This document shows, piece after piece, positions 59,011-64,000 of a stretch of 64,000 bases of DNA (position 1 is its first letter; each line of letters opens with the position of its first letter). Under the pieces are notes generated by a model, which saw nothing but the letters and a program-made list of their open reading frames with translations, was not told the DNA's origin and searched no databases. The stretch is taken from assembly GCF_001570565.1 (NCBI RefSeq), contig NZ_BBXE01000041.1, forward strand, positions 37,180-101,179, written 5' to 3'. Source of the DNA: Herbidospora yilanensis. Lineage in GTDB: Bacteria > Actinomycetota > Actinomycetes > Streptosporangiales > Streptosporangiaceae. The translations under genes were made by a program, and so were the position numbers.

Positions 59011-62001
59011 TTGAGCTTCCGGAGCCCCGGAGCCGGTCGGGCGATGCGCGTGCCCCGCCGGCCCCGCCTGCTCATTCCCGTGGGAATCGCGATCGTCGCG
59101 GTCGTGATCGTCCTCTACATCTTCGCCGGTTTCTATACCGACTATCTCTGGTATGACTCGGTGCAATTCAGTTCGGTCTTCTCGACCATGCTGATCACCC
59201 AGATCCTGCTGTTCGTCGTCGGCGCCGCCCTGATGGTCGGCATCGTCGGCGGCAACATGGCCCTGGCCTTCCGGGTGCGTCCCATGTTCGGCCCCGGCAT
59301 GTTCGGCAACGCCCAGGGCGCCGACCGCTACCGCCTGGCCATCGACCCGCACCGGAAGATCATCTTCCTGATCGGCATGGCGATCCTCGCCCTGTTCGCC
59401 GGGTCGTCGACCTCGGGCCAGTGGAAGACCTGGCTGCTGTTCCAGAACGCCACGCCGTTCGGCAAGGTCGACGCCGAATTCGGCATGGACCTGTCGTTCT
59501 TCACGTTCACCTATCCGTTCCTGCGGATGGTGCTGAACTTCCTGTTCGTGGCGGTCGTCCTGTCGGCGATCGCGGCGGCGCTGGTCCACTACCTCTACGG
59601 CGGCTTCCGCATCCAGACCCCCGGCGGGGTGCACGCCTCGCGCGGCGCGCGGGCCCACCTGTCGGTGCTGCTGGGCGTGTTCGTGCTGCTGAAGGCGCTG
59701 GCCTACTGGCTCGACCGGTTCGGCCTGGTCTTCTCCGACCGGGGCAAGGTGTTCGGCGCCTCGTTCACCGACGTCAACGCGGTGCTCCCGGCCAAGACCA
59801 TCCTCGCGTTCATCGCGCTCATCTGCGCCGCGCTGTTCTTCGCGGGGGTCGTGCGCTCCGGCGGCATGCTGCCCGGCGTCGCGCTCGGCCTGCTCGTCCT
59901 GTCGGCGGTCCTGATCGGCGGCGTCTACCCGGCGCTCGTCGAGCAGTTCCAGGTCAAGCCGAACCAGCAGGCCAAGGAGCGCGACTACATCGACCGCAAC
60001 ATCAAGGCGACGAGAGCCGCCTACGGGGTCGACAACGCGACGGTCACCCAATACGGCGCCGAGACCGAGGCCAAGCCCGAGGTGCTGCAGACCGAGTCGT
60101 CCCAGATCCCCGGCCTGCGCCTGCTCGACCCGAGCGTGCTCAGCCCGACCTACCAGCAGCGGCAGCAGATCCGCGGCTACTACCAGTTCCCCGAGCAGCT
60201 CGACGTCGACCGCTACAAGAACCCGGCCACGGGCAAATACCAGGACACGGTCGTGGCGGTCCGCGAGATGGGCACCCCGCCGGCCGCCCAGAGCAACTGG
60301 ATCAACGACCACCTCGTCTACACCCACGGCTTCGGCTTCGTGGCCGCCCCCGGCAGCGCGGTCGACGGCAGCGGCGTGCCGAGCTTCAACGAGAAGGACA
60401 TCCCGCCGACCCAGGCCCTCGGCAAGTACGAGCCCCGGATCTACTTCGGCGAGAACTCACCCGAATACTCGATCGTCGGCGGCCCCCAGGGCAGCAACCC
60501 GGTCGAGCTCGACTACCCCGAGCAGAGCACCAGCGGTCAGAAGAACAACACCTACGCCGGCACCGGCGGCGTCCCGGTCGGCGGCATCTTCACCCGGTTC
60601 CTCTACGCCCTCAAGTACGGCGAGACCAACCTGCTGCTGAACTCCAGCATCAACGCCGACTCGAAGATCATGTACGTCCGCAAGCCGATCGAGCGCATCC
60701 AGGCGGTGGCCCCGTTCCTGACGCTCGACCGCGACCCCTACCCGGCCATCGTCGACGGCCGGATCAAGTGGATCGTGGACGCCTACACCACCTCCGACGC
60801 CTACCCCTACTCCGAGCCGCGCAGCCTGGAGACCCTCACGACCGACGTGACCTCCCAGCTCCAGCCCGGTATTCCGCAGGTGCCGCGCGACAACATCAAC
60901 TACATCCGCAACTCGGTGAAGGCCACCGTCGACGCCTACGACGGCACCGTCACCCTCTACGCGTGGGACGACACCGACCCGGTGCTGAAGACCTGGCAGA
61001 AGGCCTTCGGCGGCATCGTCAAGCCCGCGTCCGAGATCTCCGACCAGCTCCGTGAGCACCTGCGCTACCCGGCCGACCTGTTCAAGGCCCAGCGCGAGAT
61101 CCTCACCGAATACCACGTCACCGACCCCGACTCGTTCTTCGGCGGCCAGGACTTCTGGAAGGTCCCGGAAGACCCGGCCACCAAGAAGAGCAAGCAGCCG
61201 CCCTACTACGTGACCATGAAGATGCCGGGCGTCGCCCAGGAGAAGTTCTCCCTGACGACCACGTTCGTCCCGAACAACCGGCAGAACATGGCCGCGTTCA
61301 TGGCGGTCGACGCCACGGCCGACGCGAAGAACGCGAAGCTGGAGATCCTCCAGCTACCGAGCACCACGACGATCCAGGGTCCGCCCCAGGCGCAGAACAC
61401 GTTCCTGACCGACCCGACGGTCTCCGCCCAGCTCAACATCCTGAGAGGCAGCGGCGGAGCCACCGACGTCATCTTCGGCAACCTGCTGACCCTCCCGTTC
61501 GGCGGTGGCCTGCTCTACGTGGAGCCGGTCTACATCCAGCCGAAGGACGAGGCGGCCGGCCGCTTCCCGACCCTCCAGAAGGTCCTGGTCCTCTACGGCC
61601 AGCGGGTCGGCTTCGGCGACGACCTGGAGACCGCGCTGAAGCAGGTCTTCGGCGAGGCGGGCACCAGCCAACCGGCCGAGCAGAACGAGGAACAGACCCA
61701 GCCGACACAGAACGAGCAGGCCGAGACACCGGCACAGCAGGCCTCGGTCTCCACGGCGCTGGGCAAGGCGCAGAAGGCCTACGAGGACGCCCAGGCGGCC
61801 CTGTCGGCCAACCCGCCCAACTGGCAGGCCTACGGCACCGCCCAGGCCGCCCTGAAGGCCGCTCTCGACGAGCTGGCCGCCGCCCAGGGCGCGGCGGCGA
61901 GCCCGGCCCCGTCACCCAGCCCGTCATCGACCCCGGCCGCCTCGGGGTCGGCGACACCGACACCCACGGCGACACCCTCGACACCACCGCAAGCGCCCTG
62001 A
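59011..62001 (+). CDS. UPF0182 large membrane protein (Rv3193c-like)
   Basis: 996 residues. TTG 59011 is chosen because AAAGGGG (58998-59004) is 6 nt upstream; TTG 59005 is in frame but abuts it. Seven or so N-terminal transmembrane helices to ~residue 310, then a long extracytoplasmic part (GFVAAPGSAVDGSG, DNINYIRNSVKATVDAYDGT, YPADLFKAQREILTEYHVTD). The last ~80 residues form a Glu/Gln/Thr-rich and Pro/Ser/Thr-rich tail. Function is unknown; the family is conserved across actinobacteria. Confidence 0.95.
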   Translation: MSFRSPGAGRAMRVPRRPRLLIPVGIAIVAVVIVLYIFAGFYTDYLWYDSVQFSSVFSTMLITQILLFVVGAALMVGIVGGNMALAFRVRPMFGPGMFGNAQGADRYRLAIDPHRKIIFLIGMAILALFAGSSTSGQWKTWLLFQNATPFGKVDAEFGMDLSFFTFTYPFLRMVLNFLFVAVVLSAIAAALVHYLYGGFRIQTPGGVHASRGARAHLSVLLGVFVLLKALAYWLDRFGLVFSDRGKVFGASFTDVNAVLPAKTILAFIALICAALFFAGVVRSGGMLPGVALGLLVLSAVLIGGVYPALVEQFQVKPNQQAKERDYIDRNIKATRAAYGVDNATVTQYGAETEAKPEVLQTESSQIPGLRLLDPSVLSPTYQQRQQIRGYYQFPEQLDVDRYKNPATGKYQDTVVAVREMGTPPAAQSNWINDHLVYTHGFGFVAAPGSAVDGSGVPSFNEKDIPPTQALGKYEPRIYFGENSPEYSIVGGPQGSNPVELDYPEQSTSGQKNNTYAGTGGVPVGGIFTRFLYALKYGETNLLLNSSINADSKIMYVRKPIERIQAVAPFLTLDRDPYPAIVDGRIKWIVDAYTTSDAYPYSEPRSLETLTTDVTSQLQPGIPQVPRDNINYIRNSVKATVDAYDGTVTLYAWDDTDPVLKTWQKAFGGIVKPASEISDQLREHLRYPADLFKAQREILTEYHVTDPDSFFGGQDFWKVPEDPATKKSKQPPYYVTMKMPGVAQEKFSLTTTFVPNNRQNMAAFMAVDATADAKNAKLEILQLPSTTTIQGPPQAQNTFLTDPTVSAQLNILRGSGGATDVIFGNLLTLPFGGGLLYVEPVYIQPKDEAAGRFPTLQKVLVLYGQRVGFGDDLETALKQVFGEAGTSQPAEQNEEQTQPTQNEQAETPAQQASVSTALGKAQKAYEDAQAALSANPPNWQAYGTAQAALKAALDELAAAQGAAASPAPSPSPSSTPAASGSATPTPTATPSTPPQAP

Positions 62002-62057
62002 TCGGAGCATTCGATTTGCCGCATCACCCCGCGCCGGATAGTCTTAAGACACACCGA

Positions 62058-62131
62058 CGCGGGGTGGAGCAGCTCGGTAGCTCGCTGGGCTCATAACCCA
62101 GAGGTCGCAGGTTCAAATCCTGTCCCCGCTA
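62058..62131 (+). tRNA. initiator tRNA-fMet (CAU), copy 1
   Basis: 74 nt: acceptor CGCGGGG/CCCCGCT (mismatched 1-72 pair), D-stem GAGC/GCTC, anticodon stem CTGGG/CCCAG with loop CTCATAA, T-stem GCAGG/CCTGT. The three G-C pairs beside the anticodon loop and the unpaired first base identify the initiator. CCA is not encoded. Confidence 0.96.
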
Positions 62132-62138
62132 CTCAGCC

Positions 62139-62170
62139 AAAAGGCCCGGAGATCACTCTCCGGGCCTTTT
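62139..62170 (+). terminator. intrinsic terminator after tRNA-fMet copy 1
   Basis: Perfect 14-bp inverted repeat AAAAGGCCCGGAGA (62139-62152) and TCTCCGGGCCTTTT (62157-62170) with a 4-nt loop, ending in a T-run. Confidence 0.92.
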
Positions 62171-62215
62171 GATTTGCACTACCCGACGTTCATGGATAGT
62201 GTTCTTACATACCGA

Positions 62216-62289
62216 CGCGGGGTGGAGCAGCTCGGTAGCTCGCTGGGCTCATAACCCAGAGGTCGCAGGTTCAAATCCTGTCCCCGCTA
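62216..62289 (+). tRNA. initiator tRNA-fMet (CAU), copy 2
   Basis: Identical to copy 1 over all 74 nt. The following bases CCA (62290-62292) are present here but not in copy 1. Confidence 0.96.
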
Positions 62290-62294
62290 CCAAG

Positions 62295-62332
62295 AAAGTG
62301 GCCCGGTTCCAGATCTGGAACCGGGCCACTTT
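62295..62332 (+). terminator. intrinsic terminator after tRNA-fMet copy 2
   Basis: A 38-bp perfect palindrome with 19-bp arms beginning AAAGTGGCCCGGTTCCAGA at 62295, followed by TGTTTT. It can act in both directions. Confidence 0.9.
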
Positions 62333-62915
62333 GTTTTCCCTCGTGTACGAGATGGCGATTCCCGGCCAAATGATCTGATGTCGAATTTGCGCGGTGGGTC
62401 TTGGCCGGTCGAATCGGGAATTCGCGAAATTCGGGTGAGACGGACGGCTGAGCCGGTGGATCCGAGGTGGCCCCGCGACGACCTCGCCGTCACCGTGCTC
62501 AAGACCGGCCGGGGAGCCCGGCGTCATCGCGGCTGACTCTTCTGGTTGTGAACAACACGTCGATGTTCACCCGATCGGATGTTGCTCCTCGGGCTGTGGG
62601 TTTCAGCCGAGGCGACATCGAGTCGTTGTGTCCACGTCCCCGCGGGCCCTGCCGACGTTCGGGCTCGGGTTCCGGTGCGCCGTGTGGGCGGCCCCACACG
62701 GCCGGCATGACTAAGGCGTTCGGCACGCTCATTGCCGGTCGGATCTCGGCGGGGCGTGCGGAGAGTCGGGCTGCCCGAGGTGACTCGTGGCGGTGCATTG
62801 CGGGAGCGGCCGGTTGCCGCCGAGCACTCGCCGGGCCGGACACGGCGAGGAGGGTGGGGTGGGCGGGAGCCGTAACGGAGAGAGAACTTCCCCCATCGCG
62901 GGCCGTAGGGGTGGT

Positions 62916-62948
62916 GGGGCCTGATCCCGACCCCCGGAATCAGGCCCC
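62916..62948. terminator. hairpin, probable terminator
   Basis: GGGGCCTGAT (62916-62925) pairs with ATCAGGCCCC (62939-62948), 13-nt loop. Confidence 0.55.
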
Positions 62949-62972
62949 GTTCCCCCTTGGTGGTGCTTGGGT

Positions 62973-63003
62973 GGCCCGGTTCCGACGGGATCGGAACCGG
63001 GCC
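62973..63003. terminator. hairpin, probable terminator
   Basis: GGCCCGGTTCCGA (62973-62985) pairs perfectly with TCGGAACCGGGCC (62991-63003), 5-nt loop. The stem core resembles that of the terminator after the second tRNA. Confidence 0.6.
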
Positions 63004-63129
63004 GGGCCGTACCCCGGGGTGTGGGTGTGGGGTGCGGGCCATCGGCGGAGGGCGGTCGCGGGGTGGCAGCCCCTGGTGTGGTCGCCTTCCGCGTTCATGC
63101 CGCGGTGGCTTCGAGCTCTACGGCTGTGG

Positions 63130-63540
63130 TCAGTGCGGCAGGCTGCGGTGCACGCTCACGCAGCGGCGCAGTCGGCTGCTCGCCGGGCCCATGCGCCGCG
63201 GCTCGCGGACCGGCTGGTCGAGCGCGGCCACCAGCGCCTGGGCAGTCTTGGCGTCGGCCAGCACCCGGGCGGCCTCCTCACCCACGGGAAGCTGGCCGTT
63301 CTTGGCCAGCTCGTGCTCAAGGAAGGTCATCGGCTCGGGTTCGCCCGTCGCGTGGGCGGCGACCGTCGCGCGGCTGGCCGTCAGGAGGGCGAGGTAGTAG
63401 TTGCGCAGGGACGCCTCTCGCATGCGCGCCTGCTCCAGGTCGTCGAGCAGTTCCCTGGCGATCCGGAGAAGATCGCCGGCGTGCCCGGCCTCGGCCGTGA
63501 TGTGGGCGCGGATGTCGTCGAACTCCGAGCGCTGCGTCAT
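63130..63540 (-). CDS. hypothetical helical protein
   Basis: 136 residues from ATG 63540, preceded by GGAGGTGG. Mostly helical, with AHITAEAGHAGDLLRIAREL, YYLALLTASRATVAAHATGE and MTFLEHELAKNGQLPVGEEA. I recall similar proteins in Streptosporangiales but not a function. It is followed by hairpins at 62973 and 62916. Confidence 0.7.
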   Translation of the reverse strand: MTQRSEFDDIRAHITAEAGHAGDLLRIARELLDDLEQARMREASLRNYYLALLTASRATVAAHATGEPEPMTFLEHELAKNGQLPVGEEAARVLADAKTAQALVAALDQPVREPRRMGPASSRLRRCVSVHRSLPH

Positions 63541-63966
63541 GATGGCCACCTCCACGGCGGGGGTCCAGACGCCGGGTTGGCGCCGGGTGACTCCCGCATC
63601 TCATTCGTATCCCGCCCTGATTGCGGTCGGCTTGACATCGGCTTGCCCTCACCGAGGTCATGCGGCCGCGCTCGAACCGGGTGCTACTTAGATGCGCGAG
63701 TGACCAGGTTGGTTGTCAGGCCACGGCAGTCGTTTGTGGCGTGAGTGGTCGGGGGAACTGTTAGTCTTCTCGTGTCGGCCTGGTCCGGCGAAACCCCACC
63801 CACCGCCTCACGGCGATCCGGCGTGGGTTGCTTCATCCCCTGAACCCCAAGGTCTAGCGGCTGGTTCGCCTTCCGCCCCGATCGCTGGTAAGTTAGAGGG
63901 GTTGCCCTCCGGAAGGGGGGCGCCGAATTCCTCTCGGATTCGGGCCCGGAAGTCAAAACACTGAGT
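63541..63966. other. non-coding region upstream of a probable rRNA operon
   Basis: No convincing gene. An imperfect inverted repeat lies near 63797-63828 (ACCCACCGCC and GGCGTGGGT). A possible -10 TAAGTT at 63889-63894 follows a weak -35 TTCGCC (63865-63870). Confidence 0.45.
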
Positions 63967-63996
63967 TTGACACTAAACGGGGCCACTGAGAAGATA
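63967..63996 (+). promoter_or_regulatory. candidate rRNA-operon promoter
   Basis: TTGACA (63967-63972) is a consensus -35; AAGATA (63991-63996) 18 nt later could be a -10. With the GTAAGTTAGAGGGGTTGCCC stretch upstream (63888-63907) it resembles rRNA leaders of related actinomycetes. The 16S gene itself lies beyond the window. Confidence 0.45.
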
Positions 63997-64000
63997 AAGG

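Larger units (their letters stand above)
62333..63129. other. 800-bp region without a recognisable gene, with two hairpins
   Basis: No frame shows convincing protein sequence. An imperfect palindrome lies near 62670-62705 (GCCGTGTGGG and CCCACACGGC). Hairpins at 62916-62948 and 62973-63003 probably end the minus-strand gene at 63130-63540. Confidence 0.5.

Noticed and set aside
62249..62527. Open frame on the minus strand ending GTGFEPATSGL across the tRNA
   Set aside because: This peptide is the well-known spurious translation of the reverse strand of initiator tRNA genes.
62467..63744. 425-codon plus-strand frame after the tRNAs
   Set aside because: It crosses two strong hairpins and runs antisense to a better-supported gene at 63130-63540.

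Overview
This is a chromosomal segment of a very GC-rich actinomycete with strong G/C third-position bias and frequent GTG/TTG starts. The gene set suggests the Streptosporangiales (Nonomuraea/Streptosporangium-like), although no marker here fixes the genus. Most of the window follows the gene order of the Mycobacterium tuberculosis interval I remember as Rv3193c-Rv3211: UPF0182 protein, Lon-like PDZ protease, DUF2342 protein, ThiF-like protein and ABC1 kinase, whiB7, uvrD2, mycoredoxin, nudC, adnB/adnA, an Ogt-like protein, moeB/moeZ, a TetR regulator, DUF3107, a ferritin-like protein and rhlE. Lineage-specific blocks are inserted between these anchors.

Layout. 1-9.1 kb: membrane and secreted proteins, a CPBP protease, a large membrane-anchored protein with Asp-box repeats, Nudix, DUF6758, a degenerate metallo-beta-lactamase-fold protein, an Fe-S RecB-type nuclease and a hydrolase. 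9.1-13.4 kb: the rhlE, ferritin-like, DUF3107 and TetR block. 13.4-16.1 kb: a non-homologous end-joining set with separate LigD polymerase and ligase genes, and Ku divergent from them. 16.1-18.3 kb: two small secreted proteins (one extremely histidine-rich) and a hydrolase. 18.3-28.7 kb: moeZ; a tandemly duplicated membrane-protein/subtilisin pair whose second protease has lost its catalytic residues; an alkyltransferase-like protein; a CDP-glycerol glycerophosphotransferase-type enzyme; and a GH20 hexosaminidase lipoprotein. 28.7-35.1 kb: adnA-adnB.

35.05-40.33 kb: a four-gene, translationally coupled NRPS-independent siderophore operon (ATP-grasp ligase, two IucA/IucC synthetases, PLP decarboxylase) sits between adnB and nudC behind an IdeR/DmdR-type iron box. 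Its composition matches vibrioferrin-type pvsA/B/D/E without the exporter. 40.4-43.9 kb: nudC, a dual-subunit fluoride channel operon (crcB-DUF190-crcB) behind mycoredoxin, and a secreted esterase. 44.0-47.9 kb: uvrD2-tesB, then whiB7 with a readable regulatory leader (promoter with an A/T block, upstream ORF, antiterminator, intrinsic terminator).

48-58 kb: a methyltransferase relic, ABC1 kinase and ThiF-like genes, a YgjP-type metallopeptidase, AraC and glyoxalase genes, an endonuclease/phosphatase-fold membrane protein, Nudix, DUF2342, an epimerase and moaE. 57.9-62.0 kb: the PDZ/Lon-like protease and the UPF0182 membrane protein. 62.06-62.33 kb: two identical initiator tRNA genes, each with its own terminator. 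The window ends in what looks like the promoter region of an rRNA operon.
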